This document shows, in pieces, positions 25,507 to 34,332 of a DNA stretch of 64,000 bases. The notes beneath the pieces are model-generated. The model saw nothing but the letters and a program-made list of their open reading frames with translations, did not search any database and was not told the DNA's origin. A program made the translations under genes and the position numbers. The DNA is from Saprospiraceae bacterium (GTDB lineage: Bacteria > Bacteroidota > Bacteroidia > Chitinophagales > Saprospiraceae), in assembly GCA_016715985.1 (NCBI GenBank), contig JADJXD010000001.1:2108001-2172000 (forward strand), written 5' to 3'. Within the stretch, counting starts at the first letter, position 1. Every line of letters starts with the position of its first letter.

Positions 25507-27012
25507 ATGCAACGAGACAAATTACTCAAAAATCTTGAAACTGATAAAGTTTGGGACATTGTCATCATTGGTGGTGGTGCTACAGGATTGGGGGCAGCAC
25601 TTGATGCGTCAAACAGAGGATATAAAACGTTGCTTATTGAGCAATCAGACTTTGGAAAAGGGACTTCCAGCAAATCCACCAAACTAATCCATGGAGGCGT
25701 CAGATATCTGGAACAAGGCAACTTACGATTAGTAAAAGAAGCATTGGAAGAAAGGGGACATTTACTGAAAAATGCAGCTTCCTGTACTTCAACGGTAGAT
25801 TTGATATTACCGGTATATTCGATAAGCCGATTGATTTATTATTATCTGGGATTGAAAATATATGAATTGCTATCCGGAAAACTGGCTATCGGAAAAACCA
25901 GAATATTGTCCAAAACTTCGGTGGTGAAACATTTTCCAAATATCAAAACAGATGGTCTTATTGGAGGAGTATTATATCAAGACGGTCAATTTAATGACAG
26001 TAAATTATGCATTCGGATAGCGAGAACTGCTGTTCAGGAAGGTGCTACCATCTTAAATTATACCAGATGTACAGGCTTTGGTTATGAGAATGGAAAAATA
26101 AACACCATCAGATTTACGGACGATATTAATAAGAAAGATTATGAAGTTCACACAAAAACAGTCATCAATGCATCAGGAGCCTTTGCAGATACCATTCTAA
26201 AAATGGATAATTCTGACCATCAAAATTTAGTATCGCCTTCCTTAGGCATTCATTTGGTGGTGGATAAAAATATCGGTATCGGCCACTTTGGCCTTTTGAT
26301 CCCCAAGACGACGGATGGAAGGGTACTGTTTGCAATACCCTGGATGAATAAAGTTATCATCGGTACTACAGATACTACTTTAAACAAAATAAGTTACGAC
26401 CCTGTAATTCCTAAAGATGATGTCGAATTTATCATTAAAAATATCAATCAATATCTTCAGTTCCCTGTTTCTGAAAAAGATGTAAAGTCCGTTTTTGCAG
26501 GAATCAGACCTTTGGTTAAAGGTGCAAAAAATGATAAAACATCATCACTGCCCCGAGATCACACCATTATTATTTCAGAAAGTGGGTTGATTTCTATCAT
26601 CGGTGGAAAATGGACCACCTACCGCAAAATGGCAGAGGACGTTGTTGATACGGCTGCTAAACGTGGAAGACTAAAATCAGTAAGTTGTAAAACAAGATCT
26701 CTCAGAATTGATAGTCAATATGATGATCTTGAAATTGTAAAAACAGATGAATTTAATAAAAAAATTCATCCTGAATATCCATACACCTGGTATGATGTGA
26801 AATATGCCTGTATGAATGAAATGGCTATGACACCGGATGACGTATTGTCCCGCCGGCTGAGACTGCTATTTCAGGATTCAGCAGCAGCAATAGCATGTTC
26901 GGACGAAGTAGCTATGTTTATGCAAAAGGAAATGAATCATTCAGATGAATGGCGGAAGACACAAAATCAGGATTTTCTAAAAACAGCCTATAAATATCTA
27001 ATAAATACATAA
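25507..27012 (+). CDS. glpD: FAD-dependent glycerol-3-phosphate dehydrogenase
   Basis: 501 residues. FAD-binding VIIGGGATGLGAALDASNRG at the N-terminus, then the DAO-family segment GTSSKSTKLIHGGVRYLEQG, and GGKWTTYRKMAEDVVD near the end of the catalytic domain. It oxidises glycerol 3-phosphate to dihydroxyacetone phosphate at the inner membrane and passes electrons to quinone. Second gene of the glycerol operon. Confidence 0.96.
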   Translation: MQRDKLLKNLETDKVWDIVIIGGGATGLGAALDASNRGYKTLLIEQSDFGKGTSSKSTKLIHGGVRYLEQGNLRLVKEALEERGHLLKNAASCTSTVDLILPVYSISRLIYYYLGLKIYELLSGKLAIGKTRILSKTSVVKHFPNIKTDGLIGGVLYQDGQFNDSKLCIRIARTAVQEGATILNYTRCTGFGYENGKINTIRFTDDINKKDYEVHTKTVINASGAFADTILKMDNSDHQNLVSPSLGIHLVVDKNIGIGHFGLLIPKTTDGRVLFAIPWMNKVIIGTTDTTLNKISYDPVIPKDDVEFIIKNINQYLQFPVSEKDVKSVFAGIRPLVKGAKNDKTSSLPRDHTIIISESGLISIIGGKWTTYRKMAEDVVDTAAKRGRLKSVSCKTRSLRIDSQYDDLEIVKTDEFNKKIHPEYPYTWYDVKYACMNEMAMTPDDVLSRRLRLLFQDSAAAIACSDEVAMFMQKEMNHSDEWRKTQNQDFLKTAYKYLINT

Positions 27013-27022
27013 ATAAGAGAAT

Positions 27023-27733
27023 ATGAATCCATTAATCAGTGAAATCATCGGAACCTCTATTCTGATTTTATTAGGAAACGGTGTAGTCGCAAATGTAGTA
27101 TTGAAAGACACCAAAGGAAATAGCGGTGGTTGGATTGTCATCACTTTTGGGTGGGCCATCGGTGTATTTGTTGCAGTATATGTTGCTGGTCCGTTCAGTG
27201 GGGCTCATATAAATCCGATAATAACCCTGGCACTTGCCGTGATAGGAAAATTTCCATGGGGAGAAGTAATTCCTTATATTTTAGCTCAAGTGACCGGTGC
27301 GATGATAGGATCATTGATGGTTTGGATTTCTTATAAAAAGCACTACGACATTACAGAAAATCCCGGTCTCATCGAAGCTACATTTTGCACTGCTCCGGCG
27401 ATCTCTGACAGAAAATATAATTTTATTACGGAATCAATCGGTACATTCATTTTGGTGATTGGCGTTTTGTATATCGTTTCACCTTCCAATAGTTTGGGTT
27501 CATTAGATGCCTTACCTGTTTCGTTATTGGTGCTCGGCATCGGTCTTAGCCTCGGTGGACCAACTGGCTATGCTATTAATCCGGCCAGAGATTTAGGTCC
27601 CAGAATAATGCATTCTATTTTACCAATACCTCATAAAGGTAAAACTGACTGGAAATATGCTTTGATTCCAATAGCAGGCCCGATTACAGGAAGTCTTTTA
27701 GCATCAGGGTTTTTTATGTTATTAAGCAGTTGA
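27023..27733 (+). CDS. glpF: Glycerol uptake facilitator (aquaglyceroporin)
   Basis: 236 residues, MIP family with six membrane helices. The two pore half-helix motifs are GAHINPIITLAL, where the usual NPA reads NPI, and GYAINPARDLGPR, with NPA and the selectivity-filter arginine intact followed by the GlpF-type aspartate. It lets glycerol diffuse through the inner membrane, after which GlpK traps it. Last gene of the operon; a terminator hairpin follows immediately. Confidence 0.94.
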   Translation: MNPLISEIIGTSILILLGNGVVANVVLKDTKGNSGGWIVITFGWAIGVFVAVYVAGPFSGAHINPIITLALAVIGKFPWGEVIPYILAQVTGAMIGSLMVWISYKKHYDITENPGLIEATFCTAPAISDRKYNFITESIGTFILVIGVLYIVSPSNSLGSLDALPVSLLVLGIGLSLGGPTGYAINPARDLGPRIMHSILPIPHKGKTDWKYALIPIAGPITGSLLASGFFMLLSS

Positions 27734-27760
27734 AAAGCCCTCCTAAATGAAAGGCTTTCC
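27732..27760 (+). terminator. Terminator after glpF
   Basis: AAAGCC / GGCTTT arms (27734-27739, 27753-27758) with extended A/T pairing, between converging genes. Confidence 0.5.
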
Positions 27761-27780
27761 AAACTGATTTCAAAAAAGAA

Positions 27781-28464
27781 TTATTTTTTCTTCACCTTGC
27801 TTGCAGAAAGTGTACTTGCTCTATTCGTTTGTTTATTAATGTTGAGGAATCCTTTTGATTTTATGGTATAAGCAAATGTATTGGCAACAGATTTGTTTCT
27901 TAGTTTTACAGAGATAGATTTACCGTGTGTATTGGGAACATTAAAAGTTTTTGAACTCAAAGCGTTACCGTTTGGAAAAGTATATTCTTCTACATTATTT
28001 TTTGCTCCGGTATTCATATCAAAAGTACAAACAATGATTTCCGTTTCTGCCCTTCCATCTGTTTTTTCAATGGTTATTTCTACATCATCCCACAGCATTC
28101 CGGCGGTGACAAATGTTCTGACACCACCTACGGCTGCTTTTACCAATGTGCCATGTTGTCGGGTTTCAGTGGATATTACGGGCAGTTCTCTCGAGCCAAT
28201 AGTTGCCCATGACTGAGAATTATTTGTAAAAACTTCTGCATGCATGGATTCTGACAAAGATGATATACCATCCACAGCTGCCTGACTCTGCCCAACAACC
28301 GGTATCAGTGTCAATGCACCTTCTCCAATGGGGTGAGAGATATTATAAACTTGTTGCCATACATTCTTTATAATGTCTCCAAATCCGGTGCAAGCCTGCC
28401 CAAAAGATGTTCCTGCACAAGTAATTGATAAAGTGATACTTAATAAAATGGAATACGTTTTCAT
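27781..28464 (-). CDS. Secreted protein of unknown function
   Basis: 227 residues with a signal peptide (MKTYSILLSITLSITCAG to SFGQ). The mature part has no family I recognise: an N-terminal helical stretch, a middle beta-rich segment and a lysine-rich C-terminus ending KVKKK. There is no T9SS sorting domain. It lies 18 nt after the next upstream gene on the same strand (28483-28974), so the two are probably an operon. Confidence 0.7.
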   Translation of the reverse strand: MKTYSILLSITLSITCAGTSFGQACTGFGDIIKNVWQQVYNISHPIGEGALTLIPVVGQSQAAVDGISSLSESMHAEVFTNNSQSWATIGSRELPVISTETRQHGTLVKAAVGGVRTFVTAGMLWDDVEITIEKTDGRAETEIIVCTFDMNTGAKNNVEEYTFPNGNALSSKTFNVPNTHGKSISVKLRNKSVANTFAYTIKSKGFLNINKQTNRASTLSASKVKKK

Positions 28465-28482
28465 GATTAATTGATTTTTAAA

Positions 28483-28974
28483 TTATGATTTAAATTTTAG
28501 AATATACTTTCCTTCCTTCTTTGTTACAGAGTATTTACCGGGATTGATTTTGAGTGCCTTTGAAGTACCCAATTTGCTTTTTATTTGATCCGAAAATTCA
28601 AAGGACTCTTCAATTTGAACCGAATTTTGCCCTTTCAGGTATTGAAGGATATCCGGTTGTTTAGATAAAAGTTCTGATTCATCTACCATCAGAATAATAG
28701 ATGAACTTTTAGAAGAATAACCCATTGAAGTTTTAACAGATTTTGCAAAAATATCAACATCGCCTGAGCAAACACCAAACTTTTTACAGCCAAGACTTTT
28801 TCTGCCAAAAGTGACACCGATATCTATTGGTCCTAATGAAACGTCAAGATCACTATCTTTACTGGTGGAATCCTGTTCTGTTCCGGCTGCCATTATTCTT
28901 TGAGCCGATGTTTCTGAATTCAATGAGAAAAAAATAAAGATGAAAAAAAGGAGCAAGGTTTGATTTGTTTTCAT
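28483..28974 (-). CDS. Exported protein of unknown function
   Basis: 163 residues with signal peptide ending ETSAQR. The mature segment SLGPIDIGVTFGRKSLGC, with several cysteines, and a C-terminal KINPGKYSVTKKEGKYILKF resemble small exported proteins common in Bacteroidota, without a named family. First gene of a pair with 27781-28464. Confidence 0.65.
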   Translation of the reverse strand: MKTNQTLLLFFIFIFFSLNSETSAQRIMAAGTEQDSTSKDSDLDVSLGPIDIGVTFGRKSLGCKKFGVCSGDVDIFAKSVKTSMGYSSKSSSIILMVDESELLSKQPDILQYLKGQNSVQIEESFEFSDQIKSKLGTSKALKINPGKYSVTKKEGKYILKFKS

Positions 28975-29120
28975 GATAAAAACTTTTTAAGTGTTAAAAA
29001 AAATTGGTTAATAAATATTTGAGAAATTAAAGTTTATTTTCAAATGCCTGTTTAATAATATGTACAAATTTCGGTGGATGAAATCGCATAATTTTCACCC
29101 AATAGTGTGAATTCTAAATG

Positions 29121-30281
29121 TCACTTCATTAGACAAACCACATTTGCCACCGGAAGCAATCTGCTTAATTTCATGTCATTGGAGAATTGTGTTCTTAGAG
29201 CAAAATTCAACAGGATATTTTTACTCAATCTGAAGTCCCCTCCATAAGCTATGGTATATTGTTTTGTTCTGGAAGTATTATTAAAATCCAGCCAACCGGA
29301 TCCCAGATCTTCCGCAAATTTACCTGCTAAGGTTTCCCCTTCATCAAACACTGCGTCCTGATTCGGATCATAGTAATTACCTAATGATTCGTACACCGTT
29401 TCCAAATAAAAATTGTATTTCAAACTTCCATATCTGTAACTTATACCCAATAAATTATTACTACTGTCAAACACTTTTGAATATTTGAAGATTCCTGTCA
29501 CTAATCCGTTTTTACCAGCTTTCAGACATCCGTTTACCCATATTGACATACCTGCACTTCTGACTTTGAGACTATCAATGCTTCCATTATCATAGGTATA
29601 TACTCTTCCAAAAGCAAAGTCCAGCATAGTTCTGTTCCAGTTTTCGCCATTATGCTGTTCTATAATTTCGCGATACTTAGTTTTTGAATTTTCGTGTATG
29701 AGTACCTTTTCATACCTAAGTAATTCGAGTTCTTTGTCACATTGTTCTTTTTCAGATGGGTTGGTTGACTCATATCTCACCACAATTAAAGAGTCGATTC
29801 GATAATTGATATTTACAATCTGTTTTTCATGAGATGCTCCGATTTCTTTAAGCAATACTGTATCATCAATTGGGTCGTCCTTCTTAAAGAGATTTACTTT
29901 AATGGAGTAGGCTGCATGATTGATACCATCTATTTTGGCAGTGCCAAGGGAAAGGCTCAAAGTGGATAATTTTTTAGCAAAACCTGATGCTCTTGCATAT
30001 TCATCAAAAGATTTTTTTTTGTAATAGAAATGCCATAAAGGTTGTGCCTCCAACGCCAGATCAGGAGCCAGATTGTAGTTTTTGATTCGCCAGTCCACTT
30101 TAAAACTTCTGAGATCAGATGGCCTCAGTACTGTCTCAGGATTAACACCTAATAATGCAAAAGCCGGTGCTGACGGGATGGATATATCAGAATGTTTAAC
30201 TTCATCAAATATTGCATCCTGACTCTGTAATGTACTGTTAAAATATATCAGAATATAAATGAGAATTACATATCTTAACAT
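29121..30281 (-). CDS. Probable outer-membrane protein, beta-rich
   Basis: About 386 residues from the ATG at 30281; the longer reading to 30335 is rejected because the promoter box at 30302-30309 would be inside it. Signal peptide MLRYVILIYILIYFNSTLQS. Many alternating-hydrophobic strands (SLKYNFYLETVYESLG, YTIAYGGDFRLSKNILLNF) suggest a beta-barrel, so outer-membrane location is likely. No family assigned. It is divergent from the small gene and kinase operon to its right. Confidence 0.7.
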   Translation of the reverse strand: MLRYVILIYILIYFNSTLQSQDAIFDEVKHSDISIPSAPAFALLGVNPETVLRPSDLRSFKVDWRIKNYNLAPDLALEAQPLWHFYYKKKSFDEYARASGFAKKLSTLSLSLGTAKIDGINHAAYSIKVNLFKKDDPIDDTVLLKEIGASHEKQIVNINYRIDSLIVVRYESTNPSEKEQCDKELELLRYEKVLIHENSKTKYREIIEQHNGENWNRTMLDFAFGRVYTYDNGSIDSLKVRSAGMSIWVNGCLKAGKNGLVTGIFKYSKVFDSSNNLLGISYRYGSLKYNFYLETVYESLGNYYDPNQDAVFDEGETLAGKFAEDLGSGWLDFNNTSRTKQYTIAYGGDFRLSKNILLNFALRTQFSNDMKLSRLLPVANVVCLMK

Positions 30282-30301
30282 TGCTTTTGGTTTTGATAAG
30301 A

Positions 30302-30309
30302 CAAAAGTA
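30302..30309 (-). promoter_or_regulatory. Bacteroidota -7 box
   Basis: TACTTTTG on the reverse strand, 20 nt before the ATG at 30281; fixes the start of the outer-membrane gene. Confidence 0.5.
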
Positions 30310-30343
30310 TCAGTAATGGTGAACGGAAATTTCACCCTAAAGG

Positions 30344-30586
30344 ATGAATTTTAAAAAATATGTAAATCAGATATTTGTGCAGTACAAATGCAACACCATG
30401 AGTTATAAGTACAATAAAGAAAAGCGTAAAAAAGAAAATATTCTTTTAATTAAGAAAAAAGTAAACGATTCTGCTTCTGATACGGATTCTGAAATTTTTG
30501 CAATACAACAGTTACTTTATGAGGAGTTGTCAGATATTGAACAAAAAGTATTTGACAATCTAAAAAAAAATACTGATTTACAATAA
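30344..30586 (+). CDS. Small basic protein of unknown function
   Basis: 80 codons (61 if started at the second ATG, 30398). Highly charged and helical, KYNKEKRKKENILLIKKK then acidic helices. It precedes the histidine kinase by about 40 nt. It could be a genuine small gene or a chance ORF in AT-rich DNA; there is no homologue I can name. Confidence 0.35.
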   Translation: MNFKKYVNQIFVQYKCNTMSYKYNKEKRKKENILLIKKKVNDSASDTDSEIFAIQQLLYEELSDIEQKVFDNLKKNTDLQ

Positions 30587-30593
30587 TTTAGAC

Positions 30594-30601
30594 TAAATTT
30601 G
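30594..30601 (+). promoter_or_regulatory. Bacteroidota -7 box
   Basis: TAAATTTG, exact match, 27 nt before the kinase ATG at 30629; supports that start over the TTG at 30599. Confidence 0.5.
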
Positions 30602-30628
30602 TCAACATTCATCTTTCAATTTCTGGTT

Positions 30629-32416
30629 ATGAATAATGTCTTGATTTTATTAGTTTTTACCATTTTTCTTTCTGCTGCATTATCTGTTGCAGGTCAGGTA
30701 AGTGCCAAAGAAAAATTACAAAGCACACAGGATAGTATTCAAAAGTACATCTATAGTAATCCGGATCAGGCTATGTCATACGCTTTCAGGTATGATAGTA
30801 TAGCCAAAAATCAGGATAGTATAAAATATAAAGGAAAAGGCAAAAATTTTCTGGGCATGATGTATTACATCAAAGGAGACGTTGAAAATGCGATTGAAAA
30901 CTATCTTTTGAGCCAGGAAATTTTTGAAAAACTGGGAGATAAATGGTTTGTTTCAATGCTCCATAACAACATTGGAGCCGCATACCAGATTCGTAAGCAA
31001 CCATTAGAAACAATTCAATATTATGAAAAAGCATTGGATGGTTTTACAGAATTAAAGGATACACTTTGGATGGCTAATCTGCTCAATAATATTTCCATAC
31101 AAAAAGGCGAACTAGGTCAATATAATGATGAACTTGCTTTTAAAAACAGAGCATTAGAAATTTATTACAAAATAAATGATTCGGAAATGATTATGCTCAC
31201 TAAAGGTAATCTGGTGGACAGCTATTTCAAATTGGGTGAATATGACAAGGCAGAAATGCTGGCAAAAGAATTTTTAAATAGTCCTTTTTCTGAAACAAAT
31301 CAGGCGCTAAGTAGCTCTGTTCATTTAGCATATTCTTATTCTCTGCTCAAAAAGAATCAGATTGAACAATCTCTGTCACAGGCATTAAAAGCAGGGTCGA
31401 TTGCAACAGATCTTGGATTGCATGAACATCAGATAAAAGTGCATAAACACCTTGCTGAAATATATGCTGAAAAGAGGGATTATAAAAATGCATATTTGCA
31501 ATTTCAATCTTTTTATCATTTTCAGGACAGCCTTTTTAATCAGCAAAAAGATAAAACGATCAATGAATTATTAGTAAAATATGAAACAGGTAAAAAAGAA
31601 GGTCAAATCGATCTTCTGACCACTCAAAATGAACTGAAAGATCTTAAGATAAAAAAGGCTTCTGCGCAGCGTTGGGGTATGGGCTTTGCAATACTAGCTC
31701 TGGGTTTAATTGCCTTTTTTGCTTTTCGTCTTCAACGTCTGAAAACAGCGGCAAATATTGAATTGGAAAATAAAAACAGAATAATCACCAAGGCACTGGA
31801 CGAAAAAAATATTCTCTTGCGAGAGATTCACCACCGGGTAAAAAACAATCTTCAGGTAATATCCAGTCTCCTTAAACTACAGTCTCAATATATAGAAGAT
31901 GAAAATGCAGTCAAAGCCATAGCAGATGGTCGGAATCGCGTCCACAGTATGGCGATACTTCATCAGAATTTATATCAGGAAGACAATATCACCGGTGTAG
32001 ATATGCAGCAGTATTTTACCGGCCTTATTGAAGGACTTTTTGATGCATACAATATCTCTTCTGACAGTATTGGATTGGAAACGAATATACAGAATCTCAG
32101 ATTAGATATAGATACAGTAATTCCATTGGGACTGATAGCCAATGAATTAGTCAGTAATGCACTCAAACATGCTTTTGAAAATGTAGAAAATGCTTTGCTG
32201 GAGGTAAAGTTGTGGGAAGAAGACGGACATTTATTTTTTGAAGTGAAGGACAATGGAATAGGTTATAATGCTGCACATACTGCTGAATTTAAAAAGAGTT
32301 TTGGCCAGAAACTGATACGCTCACTTTCAGACAAACTGGAAGCAGACATAGAAATTATTTCGGATAAAGGCACGGATGTGATTCTGAAAATTAAAGACTA
32401 TAAAAAAGCAGCCTAA
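30629..32416 (+). CDS. TPR-containing sensor histidine kinase (HisKA_2 type)
   Basis: About 595 residues. Signal/anchor at the N-terminus ending VAGQ; residues ~60-330 are TPR repeats (GDVENAIENYLLSQEIFEKL, YYEKALDGFTEL); a single membrane helix near 350-370 (GMGFAILALGLIAFFAF); then the phosphoacceptor REIHHRVKNNLQVISSLLKL and an HATPase domain with NELVSNALKHAF and DNGIGY. This is the LytS/HWE-like kinase class common in Bacteroidota, with a periplasmic TPR sensor. Overlaps in operon with the response regulator 1 nt downstream. Confidence 0.92.
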   Translation: MNNVLILLVFTIFLSAALSVAGQVSAKEKLQSTQDSIQKYIYSNPDQAMSYAFRYDSIAKNQDSIKYKGKGKNFLGMMYYIKGDVENAIENYLLSQEIFEKLGDKWFVSMLHNNIGAAYQIRKQPLETIQYYEKALDGFTELKDTLWMANLLNNISIQKGELGQYNDELAFKNRALEIYYKINDSEMIMLTKGNLVDSYFKLGEYDKAEMLAKEFLNSPFSETNQALSSSVHLAYSYSLLKKNQIEQSLSQALKAGSIATDLGLHEHQIKVHKHLAEIYAEKRDYKNAYLQFQSFYHFQDSLFNQQKDKTINELLVKYETGKKEGQIDLLTTQNELKDLKIKKASAQRWGMGFAILALGLIAFFAFRLQRLKTAANIELENKNRIITKALDEKNILLREIHHRVKNNLQVISSLLKLQSQYIEDENAVKAIADGRNRVHSMAILHQNLYQEDNITGVDMQQYFTGLIEGLFDAYNISSDSIGLETNIQNLRLDIDTVIPLGLIANELVSNALKHAFENVENALLEVKLWEEDGHLFFEVKDNGIGYNAAHTAEFKKSFGQKLIRSLSDKLEADIEIISDKGTDVILKIKDYKKAA

Positions 32417-32417
32417 T

Positions 32418-33017
32418 ATGTCACTCAGAATCCTCATTGTAGAAGACGAACCAATCATCGCCGCAGACATAGAGTCGTCTTTAATGCAACACGATTATGA
32501 TATTGCTGGTATTGCATATTCGGCTAATCAGGCTCTCGACATGCTGGTAAACAGATATCCGGATCTTGTACTTTTAGACATAGCTTTAAAAGGTGATAAG
32601 GATGGTATCCAAATTGCAGAAATCATCAGAGAAAAATTTCAGATTCCTTTTATTTACCTGACATCTTTCAGTGATCGGCTTACACTCGAGCGGGCTAAAC
32701 CCACCATGCCATATGGATATATTGTCAAACCTTTCAAGGACAAAGACTTGCTCACTACCATTGAAATTGGAATGTACCGATACGCATCAGACAACAATAC
32801 GGCCCATCTGATAAAAGAAACAATAGAACAAAAAAACAATCTTCAGTTGACAAAAATGGAATATAATATCATTCTTAAAATATGGGAAGGCATGTCCAAT
32901 AAAAGTATCGCCGAAGAATTGTTTATTTCTGTCAATACTGTCAAAACGCACGTTAAAAATATTTTTGAAAAATTTGATGTACGTAGCCGAAATGAACTGA
33001 TCGTCCTGCTGAGGTAA
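32418..33017 (+). CDS. Response regulator with LuxR-type HTH
   Basis: 199 residues. Receiver domain with acidic pocket IVEDE, phosphoacceptor in LVLLDIAL, conserved YLTSFSD and IVKPF; C-terminal LuxR-type HTH with GMSNKSIAEELFISVNTVKT and HVKNIFEKFDVRSR. Phosphorylated by the adjacent TPR histidine kinase, it should control transcription. Targets unknown; the T9SS leucine-rich gene downstream on the same strand is a candidate by position. Confidence 0.93.
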   Translation: MSLRILIVEDEPIIAADIESSLMQHDYDIAGIAYSANQALDMLVNRYPDLVLLDIALKGDKDGIQIAEIIREKFQIPFIYLTSFSDRLTLERAKPTMPYGYIVKPFKDKDLLTTIEIGMYRYASDNNTAHLIKETIEQKNNLQLTKMEYNIILKIWEGMSNKSIAEELFISVNTVKTHVKNIFEKFDVRSRNELIVLLR

Positions 33018-33086
33018 AGATTACTACTTTTGGGTGAATTTTTTCACTATTGAAAAGCAGATCTTTGCATATATAAAACAAAAAAT

Positions 33087-34151
33087 ATGTACAGAATTTT
33101 ACTTTTCACATGCACATTTTTCTTACTGCCGGTTTTTGCATCAACACAAAATTGTTTGCCGGGCGGTATTACTTTTACAGTTCAATCTCAGATCGATCAG
33201 TTTCAGACATTAAACCCCGGTTGTAAAGTTATCGAAGGCGATGTAACTATTCTCGGATCTTCTATTAAAAATCTGGACGGATTATCTGCTATTGAAGAAA
33301 TAGTCGGCTCACTCTCAATTACTTCCTGTGATAGTTTGGAAGATATTTCAGGATTAAGTAATCTCAATAAAGTCGGTGACTTTTTCCGGTTGCAAAACAA
33401 TAACAGCCTTCTTTCTCTGGAAGGTCTATCTGCCTTAAAACAAGTCAAACAATATTTCTACATAGCATCCAACATTCGTTTGAAATCCCTGACAGGCCTA
33501 AATGGATTAGATACCGTCGGAAATATATTTCAGATCTGGAACCTGGATTCATTATCAGATTTCTCAGGCTTGGATAGCCTACGTTTTGTAGGAGGTGATT
33601 TTGCAATATTCAGGAATAATAGTCTGACTTCAGTAAGCGACCTCCCAAAACTGGAACATATTAAGGATGGTCTTCGTATATATGAAAATGACTTACTGGA
33701 AAGTATAGTAGGTTTTGACCATTCCGTTCAGATAGATGGAGCAATTGTTATCAATGATAATCCTTTGTTGTCAAATTGTGCTGTAGAATCTATATGCAGC
33801 TATCTGAAAGATCCTTCTTCTTTTACTGTATTCAATAATAATAATTCCGGATGTAACAGTGTCGCTGAGGTGACGGCTGCGTGTATTTCATCCTCTGACG
33901 ACGAAACAAATTTTTCAACTATTAATTTGTACCCAAATCCTGTATCAGAAACTTTAAATATCCAATTTGAGAACAGCAACCACACTGCTGTTGAACTTTC
34001 TGTACGGGATATATCAGGTAAAATATTACTCTTCAGAGATATTTTTGAGAAATACGCAACGATTGATTTTTCATGTTTGTCTTCAGGTATTTATTTTGTA
34101 AATCTGAATAGCAACCACCAAACAATCATTTCAAAAGTTGTGAAACTTTAA
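33087..34151 (+). CDS. Secreted leucine-rich (receptor L-like) protein with T9SS domain
   Basis: 354 residues. Signal peptide ending FASTQN. Residues ~45-235 are irregular leucine-rich repeats of the receptor L-domain type (KNLDGLSAIEEIVGSLSI, EDISGLSNLNKVGDFFRL, KSLTGLNGLDTVGNIFQI). The last ~75 residues from LYPNPVSETL are a T9SS sorting domain. A surface binding protein is likely. Its final 318 coding bases are included in the 499-bp segment duplicated by the downstream IS, but the gene itself is complete. Confidence 0.88.
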   Translation: MYRILLFTCTFFLLPVFASTQNCLPGGITFTVQSQIDQFQTLNPGCKVIEGDVTILGSSIKNLDGLSAIEEIVGSLSITSCDSLEDISGLSNLNKVGDFFRLQNNNSLLSLEGLSALKQVKQYFYIASNIRLKSLTGLNGLDTVGNIFQIWNLDSLSDFSGLDSLRFVGGDFAIFRNNSLTSVSDLPKLEHIKDGLRIYENDLLESIVGFDHSVQIDGAIVINDNPLLSNCAVESICSYLKDPSSFTVFNNNNSGCNSVAEVTAACISSSDDETNFSTINLYPNPVSETLNIQFENSNHTAVELSVRDISGKILLFRDIFEKYATIDFSCLSSGIYFVNLNSNHQTIISKVVKL

Positions 34152-34332
34152 GCAATTTACTCTTAAGGAAAGTCTTTGTGTTAATTTTTACCTTCTAGTA
34201 TTGTTCAAATTCAGGAATGACCGTAAACAGCTCCTGGTATTTTCCGGCTTTCAATTCTTCATTAAAAGCATTCCCGATTTGGTGAACTAAATTTATTATG
34301 CTATCGCTTTTTTCCTCATAAAGATCTTTGCT
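33834..34332. repeat. 499-bp direct repeat, left copy
   Basis: Identical, as far as I can read, to 35936-36434. It covers the 3' end of the leucine-rich gene, the spacer and the 3' end of the converging gene (complete at 36297). The two copies exactly abut the IS ends, so they are its target duplication. Confidence 0.95.
34195..34332 (-). pseudogene. 3' fragment of the gene at 36297-37550
   Basis: Last 45 codons of the converging membrane protein, duplicated by the IS insertion and separated from the intact gene by the IS. Confidence 0.9.
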
